Source: a virus
Length of the DNA stretch: 35,577 nt
Virus record (IMG/VR): IMGVR_UViG_3300021373_001097
Coordinates: 1-35,577 of that record
Strand: one strand, 5' to 3'
Shown here one piece after another: positions 22,478-30,276 of the stretch (positions are counted from its first letter, which is position 1; each line of letters starts with the position of its first letter). Below the pieces are notes generated by a model. The model did no database searches, had not been told where the DNA came from, and worked only from the letters and a program-made list of their open reading frames with translations. The position numbers and the translations under genes are program-made.

Positions 22478-23080
22478 ATGTCAGTCAATTTAAATTGTGA
22501 TTTAATCAGACCTTTTGGTCCTAGTATACTAAAGGTAAAAACTCCAGAAGAGATAATAAAAAAAGTTAATGATTTTGCAGATAATCAAAAAGATAAAAAT
22601 AACATGGATCATCGATTAGTTAGTCGTATAGAAGATGTGCCACAACTTACTAATGAGCATTTACAATCTTTGGGTGTAAAAGAAATGTTCTTAGAAATAG
22701 GTAAACATTATGTACAGACGGTAAGAGGTAAAGTTAATGTAGAAACAAACATAACTTCTGCTTGGCTTAATAACCAAATAGAAGATGAGTATAACCCCAT
22801 TCACTTTCATCATAGTTGTAAACTTTCAGCCGTTTTGTATTTAAAAATACCTGACAATAAAGATCGTGGTTTTCAAAGTGACATTGACGGCAATATAGAT
22901 TTTGTATATGGAACTTCAGATTACAGTGGATTATTTGTAGGTAATTTTTGTTACAAGCCATCTGTAGGAGATTTATTGATGTTTCCTTCATCTTTATTTC
23001 ATACTGTTTATCCATTTAAAGGCAATGATGTTAGGCGTACATTAGCGTTTAATTTAGATTACGATGTAACTAAGGTATAG
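22478..23080 (+). CDS. 2-Oxoglutarate/Fe(II) oxygenase-like 4, H-x-H type
   Basis: This 200-residue protein follows the pattern of a 2OG-Fe(II) oxygenase family of bacteria and phages (Pfam 2OG-FeII_Oxy_5, from memory): a N-P-I-H-F-H-H-S segment at 106-113, a S-A-V-L-Y-L-K-I-P strand, then G-D-L-L-M-F-P at 164-170, His175 and R-R at 186-187. Where others have H-x-D, it has H-x-H (His109, His111), so the usual acidic iron ligand is not evident. The family may naturally use this pattern. A AGGTGG ribosome site precedes the ATG after a 40-base gap. Confidence 0.68.
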   Translation: MSVNLNCDLIRPFGPSILKVKTPEEIIKKVNDFADNQKDKNNMDHRLVSRIEDVPQLTNEHLQSLGVKEMFLEIGKHYVQTVRGKVNVETNITSAWLNNQIEDEYNPIHFHHSCKLSAVLYLKIPDNKDRGFQSDIDGNIDFVYGTSDYSGLFVGNFCYKPSVGDLLMFPSSLFHTVYPFKGNDVRRTLAFNLDYDVTKV

Positions 23081-23083
23081 ATT

Positions 23084-23698
23084 ATGAAAGACACTATTAT
23101 GATTATACATGATGTTTTTACCAAAGAAGAGTGTGAAGAAATAATTAATCATGTTCCAGTTGCAGTTAAGAGATACACAAATATTGATTATAATAAAGAG
23201 CCTCTAGGTCAGGGACCAAATTCTTCTGATAGGCAAGATAGTCAATATACTGGTCGAATGATAGTAACCACAATACCTCATAAAAATGAAGATTATTATA
23301 TTAATAAATTAAAAGAATGTTTGATTGGTGCTATAAATGTTTATGCAATGCAGTTTCCAATAATAAAAGATATGTTTCTAGAAAAATGTGGTGTTTTCTT
23401 TGATGGCTTCAAAGTACAAAGGACTCAAGTTGGTGGAGGTTTTCATAAATGGCATTTTGAAGATCTTGAAGATCGAAGTAGGTTTTTAGTTTGGACATTA
23501 TTTTTAAATGATGTAAAAGAAGGTGGTGAAACTGAATTTTTATATAAAAACACTAGAGTCCCTGCCAAGCAAGGTTCTTTGTGCTTATTTCCATCAGACT
23601 GGACACATTTACATAGAGGAAACCCACCAATATCTAATGAAAAATGGATTATGACTGGTTGGTACGAATATGAATATCGAAATAGCTCTAGTAAATAA
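23084..23698 (+). CDS. 2-Oxoglutarate/Fe(II) oxygenase 5, H-x-E prolyl-hydroxylase type
   Basis: The 204-residue protein shows the prolyl-4-hydroxylase-like pattern: F-H-K-W-H-F-E-D at 120-127, N-D-V-K-E-G-G-E-T-E-F at 142-152, G-S-L-C-L-F-P at 164-170, T-H-L-H-R-G-N-P-P at 174-182 and K-W-I-M-T-G-W at 187-193. Candidate ligands are His124, Glu126 and His175, with Lys187 holding 2-oxoglutarate as in collagen prolyl hydroxylases. Glu in place of Asp seems to be a property of this marine family. It follows the fourth gene after three bases and ends directly before the sixth. Confidence 0.78.
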   Translation: MKDTIMIIHDVFTKEECEEIINHVPVAVKRYTNIDYNKEPLGQGPNSSDRQDSQYTGRMIVTTIPHKNEDYYINKLKECLIGAINVYAMQFPIIKDMFLEKCGVFFDGFKVQRTQVGGGFHKWHFEDLEDRSRFLVWTLFLNDVKEGGETEFLYKNTRVPAKQGSLCLFPSDWTHLHRGNPPISNEKWIMTGWYEYEYRNSSSK

Positions 23699-24250
23699 AT
23701 GTTTGTACACGAGCCACAATTTCAATATTTTAATCCTTTTCTAGAACAAATATATTATGAAAAGTTAGAAAATTATGTTTTGGGGTCTGATTTTAATTGG
23801 AATTGGATGGGTCATACAGTAAGCAAAGATCATGACAATCATGGTGACGATACATTTGTATTTGGTAAATTAATTTATCATGAAACACAAAATGAACAAG
23901 TTCATGAAGTGTGGAAGCCATTAATAGAATCTATTCAAAAACAGTTCCTTTGCAACATACATAGAATTAGATTAAATCTATACACCAATCAAAATAAAAA
24001 ACTATACACAATTCCTCACCATGATGTAGGAGAAAGAGGCATAACTGTACCAGATAGAAAATTTGATATTATTATATTAAATTTTACAACTTGTAATGGT
24101 GGCACAAAAATAGGTGGTCTTGATGTTATGTCAAAAAGAAATGGAGCTGTGTTTTTTAACAATGTACATAAACATTGTGGTTTTGTGCAAACAGATACAC
24201 AAAGAAGAATATGTGCCAATATTGTAATTCATCCAAAGGACAAAGAATGA
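23699..24250 (+). CDS. 2-Oxoglutarate/Fe(II) oxygenase 6
   Basis: The 183-residue product has His107 and Asp109 in P-H-H-D-V-G, His159 in H-K-H-C-G and Arg170 in T-Q-R-R-I. The spacing from the distal His to the Arg (11 residues) is the same as in the third gene. R-I-R-L-N-L-Y and F-G-K-L-I-Y-H also align with the third gene, so it appears to be a paralogue. It begins with no gap after the fifth gene and is the last of the cassette; a 60-base gap with a strong extended -10 promoter follows. Confidence 0.72.
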   Translation: MFVHEPQFQYFNPFLEQIYYEKLENYVLGSDFNWNWMGHTVSKDHDNHGDDTFVFGKLIYHETQNEQVHEVWKPLIESIQKQFLCNIHRIRLNLYTNQNKKLYTIPHHDVGERGITVPDRKFDIIILNFTTCNGGTKIGGLDVMSKRNGAVFFNNVHKHCGFVQTDTQRRICANIVIHPKDKE

Positions 24251-24256
24251 GCACAA

Positions 24257-24285
24257 TTACCTTCAGTCCTATAGGTTGCTATAAT
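24257..24285 (+). promoter_or_regulatory. Extended -10 promoter before nozzle gene
   Basis: TGCTATAAT at 24277-24285 is a perfect extended -10 element (TGnTATAAT). The -35 position with a 17-base spacer, TTACCT (24257-24262), is weak, as is allowed with an extended -10. The expected start near 24292 is about 19 bases before the ATG at 24311. It lies in the only gap between the oxygenase block and the tail genes. Confidence 0.65.
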
Positions 24286-24310
24286 TATTATTTTGAAGTA
24301 AAATTCAACT

Positions 24311-26176
24311 ATGCCATTAACGTCTTTAAAATTTAAGCCAGGAATTAATAGAGAGATTACGTCTTATTCTAATGAAGGTGGTTTTTTTGATTGTGATAAG
24401 GTTAGATTTCATGCAGGTTTCCCAGAAAAAATAGGTGGTTGGGTAAAACAATCTTCTAACACTTATCAAGGAACAGCAAGAGCTTTACACAATTGGGTTG
24501 CATTAGACAACTCTAACTTTATGGGAGTAGGAACACACTTAAAATATTATATAGAAGAAGGCGGTAGTTTTAGCGACATAACTCCAGTTCGTAAAACGTC
24601 TACGAACACTATTACTTTTTCTGCTACAGATGGCTCTAGTACAATAACAGTTACAGATACTTCACATGGAGCTGTGGTAAATGATTTTGTGACTATTTCT
24701 GGTGCTGTTAGTTTAGGTGGCACTGTTGTGGCAGACGTTTTAAATGCTGAACATCAAATAACAAAAGTTGTTGATGGTAATTCTTATGAAATAGTAGTGA
24801 GTGTAACTGCAAATTCTTCTGATACGGGTAATGGTGGTTCTGGTGTTGACGGTGTTTATCAAATCAACGTAGGTTTGAACACTACTGTCGGTGGCAACGG
24901 ATGGGGTGCTGGAGCTTGGGGTGGTATAAACCCAGATCTAACAGAGTTTGGTTGGGGAGAAGCGGCTGCCAGTGGAACAACTGCTCAAATAAGATTGTGG
25001 TCTCATGATAATTTTGGAGAAGATTTACTCATAAATCCAAAAGATGATGGTATTTTTATATGGGATAAAAGTAATGGTTTAGGCACAAGAGCTGTTAATT
25101 TAACAAGTTTGTCAGGTGCAAGTAACGTACCCACAGTAGCTAAACAAGTTTTAGTATCTGATTTAGATCGACATGTAATTGTCTTTGGTGCAAATGCCAT
25201 TGGTACATCGACCCAAGATCCATTGCTTATTCGTTTTGGTTCTCAAGAGTCATTGACAGATTTCACACCAACAGCCACAAATACTGCTGGCGACTTAAGG
25301 CTAAGTAGTGGCTCTACTTTTGTACAAGCCGTAGAGACGAAGCAACAAACACTTGTTTTTACAGACAGAAGTGTTTTTAGTATGAGATTTATCGGACCTC
25401 CTTTTACATTTGGTCTACAAGAGCTTTCTAAAAACATATCCATTATGAGTCCAAAAGCAGCAGTCGCAGTAGATGATGCTGTTTTCTGGATGGGCAAAGA
25501 TACTTTTTATGTGTATGGTGGACAAACACAACAAATTCCTTGCACTGTTAGAGACAAAGTATTTTTAGATTTTAATTATTCTCAGTCAGACAAAGCTTTT
25601 GCCGCCGTTAATTCTAAGTTCGGAGAGATATGGTGGTTCTATCCATCGGCTGATTCAGACGAAAACGATAAATATGTTATTTTTAATTACTTAGAAAAGA
25701 CATGGTACTATGGTTCTTTAAGTCGAACAGCTTGGCATGATAGAGGAATACGACAATATCCTATTGCAGCAGGTTCTTCATATTTGTATGAGCATGAGAA
25801 CGGAAACGATGATGATGGTAGTGCAATGACTGCATCTGTTGAGTCAAGTCAAATAGATATAGGTGATGGATATCATTTTACTTTTATAAAACAGCTGATA
25901 CCAGACATAACATTTGAAGGGTCTACTTCTTCAACAGGTAATCCGTCGGCTACTTTTACATTACAAGCTAGAAAAGGACCTGGTAGTTCTTACGAAAATT
26001 CTAGTGGTGGGTCTACTACTAGAACTGCAACAACACCAGTTGAACAGTTTACTGATCTAGTTAATGTCAGATTAAGAGGAAGATCTTTTAATATGAAACT
26101 TGAATCAACGGAACAAGGAGTTGCTTGGAAACTAGGTATACCAAGAGTGGATATTAGACAAGACGGGAGAAGATAA
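24311..26176 (+). CDS. Tail nozzle / DNA-stabilisation-like protein
   Basis: This 621-residue protein begins L-T-S-L-K-F-K-P-G-I-N-R-E-I-T and is beta-rich throughout, with repeated W-G motifs near residues 197-218 and an I-P-R-V-D-I-R end. It fits the P22 gp10/T7 gp12 class, which closes the short tail below the adaptor ring and keeps packaged DNA inside. Thr, Ser, Gly and Asp are abundant and no enzymatic motif is visible. It opens the tail/ejection block, behind an extended -10 promoter, and is coupled to the next gene through TAATG. Confidence 0.7.
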   Translation: MPLTSLKFKPGINREITSYSNEGGFFDCDKVRFHAGFPEKIGGWVKQSSNTYQGTARALHNWVALDNSNFMGVGTHLKYYIEEGGSFSDITPVRKTSTNTITFSATDGSSTITVTDTSHGAVVNDFVTISGAVSLGGTVVADVLNAEHQITKVVDGNSYEIVVSVTANSSDTGNGGSGVDGVYQINVGLNTTVGGNGWGAGAWGGINPDLTEFGWGEAAASGTTAQIRLWSHDNFGEDLLINPKDDGIFIWDKSNGLGTRAVNLTSLSGASNVPTVAKQVLVSDLDRHVIVFGANAIGTSTQDPLLIRFGSQESLTDFTPTATNTAGDLRLSSGSTFVQAVETKQQTLVFTDRSVFSMRFIGPPFTFGLQELSKNISIMSPKAAVAVDDAVFWMGKDTFYVYGGQTQQIPCTVRDKVFLDFNYSQSDKAFAAVNSKFGEIWWFYPSADSDENDKYVIFNYLEKTWYYGSLSRTAWHDRGIRQYPIAAGSSYLYEHENGNDDDGSAMTASVESSQIDIGDGYHFTFIKQLIPDITFEGSTSSTGNPSATFTLQARKGPGSSYENSSGGSTTRTATTPVEQFTDLVNVRLRGRSFNMKLESTEQGVAWKLGIPRVDIRQDGRR

Positions 26177-26475
26177 TGTCTTCCAGAAATATTTCTTCAC
26201 CTAGACTTCCATTACCTATAGGTAATGTCGATCAAGATTACATTATAGATTTGGTTAGAGTGCTTGATCTTTTTATACAACAATCAGACAATCCAGGAGA
26301 AGGACGAAACACTAAACTAGTTTTTACTGCTATGCCAACAAGTGACGTAGGATTAGAAGCTGGAACCTTGTACAGAATTGGAAATGATGTTAAGATAAGT
26401 TTATTAAATATAGCAGGAGTTGATGGAGTATCTGTAACAAACTCTGTAGGAACTGTAACTGTGTCGGTGTCGTAA
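26176..26475 (+). CDS. Small tail-region protein
   Basis: The protein has 99 residues: a helical start (D-Q-D-Y-I-I-D-L-V-R-V-L-D-L-F) and a beta-like end (V-S-V-T-N-S-V-G-T-V-T-V-S-V-S). I recall short proteins of this layout after the nozzle gene in marine podovirus contigs, with unknown function. It starts within the stop of the preceding gene and ends directly before the next ATG. Confidence 0.6.
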   Translation: MSSRNISSPRLPLPIGNVDQDYIIDLVRVLDLFIQQSDNPGEGRNTKLVFTAMPTSDVGLEAGTLYRIGNDVKISLLNIAGVDGVSVTNSVGTVTVSVS

Positions 26476-27537
26476 ATGGGAATATTTAGAGATATTACAA
26501 AATCATTGAAAAAAGCCGCACCTTTAATTGGTAGTGCTATTGGTATGTATTTTGGTGGTCCACTTGGTGCATCAATAGGTTCTGGTATTGGATCATTGGC
26601 TGGTGGTAGAAGTGCAGAAGAAGCATTAAGAAATGCTGCATTGGCTGGTGGTACTGCATATTTGGCAACAGGCCCTGGAACCCCAGGGGCAGGTATGAAG
26701 AATTTTGATACATCTGGCTCTCCTCTACGAACCATGTTCCAAGGTGCAGATACATCAGTTTCCTCTGAAGCTATAAAAGGAGCAGGTGGTGAGAGTTTTC
26801 TAAGTAAATTAATTCCAGAAAGCACAATGGGTAAAGTAGCATTAGCTGGTGGTATAGGTGCATTAGCTGGTGGTATTGAAGATGAGCCAATGATGGGTGG
26901 CTTTCAAGAAAGACCTTACCCAAAAGGTCAAATGAGAGCAGGTATGGGAATGGTTGACGGTATTTCTTTTAATCTAAACGATGACGAAGAAAGAGCAGAA
27001 TACTTCAGAAGAGTAAGAGAGAAACAAGGATTTAAAGACAAAGAAGATGAAGATGAGATAAGTACAGACCCAGTTCGTGCTTATCGTGGTGGTATATATG
27101 ACATAGGTGGTGTATCTGGCATAGGTGGAGATATGCTAGAAATGGATCGGATAATACCAGATCCAAATGACACTAGAACTGATGTTGAAAAAATGAGTAC
27201 TGGAAAGTTGAAATATCGTACTTTAGCAGGTAAAAAAGGACTTACAGAAGCACAATTACGAGAAGTTCAAGAAGAATATGCAAAAAGAATAGCACCAAAA
27301 GCACCTATGATGTCCATGGCTTCTGTAGGTGACCCAAGTCAGCTAATGCGTACTTTTATGGAGGGTGGCGAAGTAACAGGACCTGGGACAGGAACAAGTG
27401 ATTCAGTTCCTGCTAGACTATCAGATGGAGAATTTGTATTAACAGCAAAAGCTGTTCGTGGTGCAGGTGGAGGCGATAGAGATGTCGGTGCTGCAAGAAT
27501 GTATGACATGATGTCACAATTAGAGAGGGTAGCATAA
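26476..27537 (+). CDS. Virion protein with glycine zipper and SDS-GEF motif
   Basis: The N-terminal 60 residues are a hydrophobic Gly/Ala zipper (G-S-A-I-G-M-Y-F-G-G-P-L-G-A-S-I-G), a pattern common in proteins that insert in membranes. The middle is charged. Near the C-terminus lies G-T-G-T-S-D-S-V-P-A-R-L-S-D-G-E-F-V-L-T, a motif I know from the ends of several phage tail, ejection and tape-measure proteins. The protein (353 residues) is therefore a good candidate for an ejected virion protein that helps DNA cross the envelope; this is inference. Coupled to the next gene by TAATG. Confidence 0.65.
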   Translation: MGIFRDITKSLKKAAPLIGSAIGMYFGGPLGASIGSGIGSLAGGRSAEEALRNAALAGGTAYLATGPGTPGAGMKNFDTSGSPLRTMFQGADTSVSSEAIKGAGGESFLSKLIPESTMGKVALAGGIGALAGGIEDEPMMGGFQERPYPKGQMRAGMGMVDGISFNLNDDEERAEYFRRVREKQGFKDKEDEDEISTDPVRAYRGGIYDIGGVSGIGGDMLEMDRIIPDPNDTRTDVEKMSTGKLKYRTLAGKKGLTEAQLREVQEEYAKRIAPKAPMMSMASVGDPSQLMRTFMEGGEVTGPGTGTSDSVPARLSDGEFVLTAKAVRGAGGGDRDVGAARMYDMMSQLERVA

Positions 27538-28556
27538 TGGCAGATCCACAAGAGGTCAAACAAGAACAAGTTGTAAGGTTAGCTCCGTTTCAAGAAGATT
27601 TTCTAGCGGATATATTTGAAACTGCTAAAGGTTTAACAGGTGATGGCACACAAATGCCTTTTGCTGAACAGCAATTAGCAGATTTATCTCCAGCACAACA
27701 ACAAGCAATAGCCTCTGCAATGAGTGGAATCGGAAGTTTCCAACCTTACTTGCAAACAGGTGCCGAAGCTATGGGTCAAGGTGTTGGTGCTTTAGGTGCT
27801 GGTCTTGGTACGATTGGTCAAGCTTTGGATAGAACTGCTGGTGCCACTTATGATTTTACTCCAGAGTCTTATCAAGAATTCATGGATCCATATATGGAAG
27901 ATGTTATTCAAAGACAGTATCAAGATATTGCCGATCAAGGTATGAAACAAAGAGCACAACTAGGTGCTGGTGCCGTAAGTTCAGGTGCTTTTGGTGGATC
28001 AAGACAAGGGGTAGCGGAAGCAGAACTTGCAAAAGGTGTCATGGAACAACAAGCAAGAACTGGTGCTCAGTTAAGGTCACAAGGATTTCAACAAGCCTCT
28101 AATCTTGCACAACAAGCCGCACAACAACAAGCCGCACAAAGATTAAGTCAAGCTCAACTAACTGGTCAACTCGGTCAAACAACTGGTGCTCTTGGAGCAC
28201 AAATCGGACAGTTAGGTACTGCAACAGCAGGTCTTGGTCAACTAGGTCAACAGATGGGTGTTCAAGATATCAACACATTGTTAGGTATAGGTGGTTTAGA
28301 ACAAGGTCAAACACAAAAAGGACTCGATATAGAAAGAGCAAATGAGCTTGCTAGACAAGCCTTACCTTATCAACAAGTTGGATTTATGTCTGATATCTTT
28401 AGAGGTGTCCCAGCATTACAACAAACTTATTCAACAACCACGAGTCCTGGTCCAAGCACGGGTTCTCAACTATTAGGTTTAGGTATCGCAGGTCTTGGTG
28501 CCGTAGGACAAGCTGGTGGTTTTCAAAACATGTTTGGTACACCGAGGACAAATTAA
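27537..28556 (+). CDS. Putative internal virion / ejection protein, Gln-rich
   Basis: The 339-residue protein is rich in Gln, Ala and Gly and appears mainly helical, with repeated A-Q-Q-Q and Q-L-G-Q-type segments between residues 150 and 245, and a Gly-rich C-terminus. It shows features of ejection proteins such as P22 gp7, gp16 and gp20: helical, low in aromatic residues, without catalytic motif. It lies between two other putative ejection proteins and starts and ends in TAATG overlaps. Confidence 0.65.
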   Translation: MADPQEVKQEQVVRLAPFQEDFLADIFETAKGLTGDGTQMPFAEQQLADLSPAQQQAIASAMSGIGSFQPYLQTGAEAMGQGVGALGAGLGTIGQALDRTAGATYDFTPESYQEFMDPYMEDVIQRQYQDIADQGMKQRAQLGAGAVSSGAFGGSRQGVAEAELAKGVMEQQARTGAQLRSQGFQQASNLAQQAAQQQAAQRLSQAQLTGQLGQTTGALGAQIGQLGTATAGLGQLGQQMGVQDINTLLGIGGLEQGQTQKGLDIERANELARQALPYQQVGFMSDIFRGVPALQQTYSTTTSPGPSTGSQLLGLGIAGLGAVGQAGGFQNMFGTPRTN

Positions 28557-30265
28557 TGAATGATCCTTTAAGAAGAAAAATGTTTCGTCAAGCGGGTATG
28601 TCTAAGCAACCTATGGGTATTCTTGCTTCATCGCCACAATTGATGAATGCAGTTAAAGGTTACAATTTAGGGGGTATTAATTTACTTAATCAGGACCCGC
28701 CGCCTCCAATGGTGCGAGATATAAAAACAGCTTCATTGCAAATACCTTTCTATGGGGCAAACAGATATAGTTTAACTGGTGATATCAAACCCAACACTAG
28801 ACCGGGAGCTAATGTTTTAGAGGATCCAAATTTAAGTGGTGAAACACCTTTAGCACTTTTAAAAAAGCAAGCAGAAGAAGCAAAAAAGAAAAAGGCAGAA
28901 GAAAACAAAATAATCGATACTTCCTTAGAGACAAAGCCTAATATTATAAATGCAACAAACAAAAAAATAATTGATGAAGAAAAGAAGGTTACTGATAATC
29001 TTTTTAAAAACAAAACTTCTACTGATGATTCTACCACAACTGATGACAATCAAACTCCAGAAGGTTCTCTTACTAACCAATTTAGAAATCAATTAAATAA
29101 AGTAACTGACATTCAAAAGAAAGCCGTTGCAGATTTAAACTCTGCAAATGTTACAGCAGATCAATACAAGTTGGGTGGTAAAACTGTTGCAGAAAGAATA
29201 GAGGGTTTTACATCTTTAATTAATCAAAAAGGAAAAGAGCCTACTCTTGCCGATATAAAAGATGATGCAATAAAACTATTAGGTTTTGACCCAGACAAAC
29301 TTGACGAAAGATTTGATGAAGATAAACAAGCATCTGTTTGGTTGAACATGATGAAAGCAGGTCTAGCCGTAGCAGCAGGTGAAAGTAGTAATGCTTTAAC
29401 AAATATAGCAAAAGGTTTTTCTTTTGGTTTAGATCAATACGGAAAAGATATAGGAAAGCTAAAAACAGAGCTAAGAGAAGATAAAAAAGACGCTGCTAAT
29501 ACAATGTATAAGTTGTTAAAAGACAAAAAATCTGAAGATCTAGCTAAGAGAACATTAGAGATTCAACAACAACAAGGTCTTTTAAATATACAAATGAAGT
29601 ATGTAGGAGAACAAAGAAAGCAAGCTATGGATGCTTACAACATGAAAATGGATGGAGCAAAATGGAATGTTTCTCTTATCGGTACACTAGCTAAATTAGA
29701 TCAAGAAGAACAAAAGCTAGCTTTTCAAAAAGACAATTTAGACAAAACATTTAGACTTGGTTTAGCTAAAGCAACACCAAAAGAAATAGTTTTCTTGAGA
29801 CAGTCTGGAGACATTAAATTAAAGCCTGGTATTACAGAAGAGATACCTTTTGGCGATCCAAAATACTTTGATCAATTTGATGTGACTGCTACAGGTAAAC
29901 AAAAATTATTAGAAATGGCTTCAAACATAGATAAACCAAGGCAACTTACAGATTTTAAATATGAAGGAGCGAGTTACGCGGGAACTGGTAGGGTAGGACC
30001 TGTTTATCTTCCAAACTTCGAAGGTCTTAGTACCGACAAGAAAAAATCATTTGGTATCAATGCAGCACGACACATGGAGCAATTAGAGAAGTTAACAAAC
30101 TCCTATGATAAATTAGGTGCTATATTATCTTTTGCTAGACAAGAGGGAGCTAAAATAAGAATAGATCAACTTCCACCAGACATGCAAGAAGATTTAAAAG
30201 AAACTTCTGGTGGTAAAAATGCAAAGTCATTGTTAGATTTATATTCAGACATACTCGTTAGATAA
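28556..30265 (+). CDS. Putative internal virion / ejection protein, coiled coil
   Basis: The product (569 residues) has long helical stretches rich in Lys, Glu and Gln, including K-K-Q-A-E-E-A-K-K-K-K-A-E-E at about 102-115 and again around 330-400, with a Thr/Asp-rich linker near 155-165. A hydrophobic Ala/Gly segment (A-G-L-A-V-A-A-G) lies near 268-275. No enzymatic motif is recognised. Position after the Gln-rich protein and before the 1594-residue protein supports an ejection role. The start overlaps the previous stop. Confidence 0.6.
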   Translation: MNDPLRRKMFRQAGMSKQPMGILASSPQLMNAVKGYNLGGINLLNQDPPPPMVRDIKTASLQIPFYGANRYSLTGDIKPNTRPGANVLEDPNLSGETPLALLKKQAEEAKKKKAEENKIIDTSLETKPNIINATNKKIIDEEKKVTDNLFKNKTSTDDSTTTDDNQTPEGSLTNQFRNQLNKVTDIQKKAVADLNSANVTADQYKLGGKTVAERIEGFTSLINQKGKEPTLADIKDDAIKLLGFDPDKLDERFDEDKQASVWLNMMKAGLAVAAGESSNALTNIAKGFSFGLDQYGKDIGKLKTELREDKKDAANTMYKLLKDKKSEDLAKRTLEIQQQQGLLNIQMKYVGEQRKQAMDAYNMKMDGAKWNVSLIGTLAKLDQEEQKLAFQKDNLDKTFRLGLAKATPKEIVFLRQSGDIKLKPGITEEIPFGDPKYFDQFDVTATGKQKLLEMASNIDKPRQLTDFKYEGASYAGTGRVGPVYLPNFEGLSTDKKKSFGINAARHMEQLEKLTNSYDKLGAILSFARQEGAKIRIDQLPPDMQEDLKETSGGKNAKSLLDLYSDILVR

Positions 30266-30276
30266 GTAGGTGTTTA

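Noticed and set aside
24247-24336. 29-codon frame starting in the stop of the sixth oxygenase
   Set aside because: The ATGA overlap is tempting, but the frame covers the extended -10 promoter and the start of the nozzle gene, and the peptide has no notable feature.
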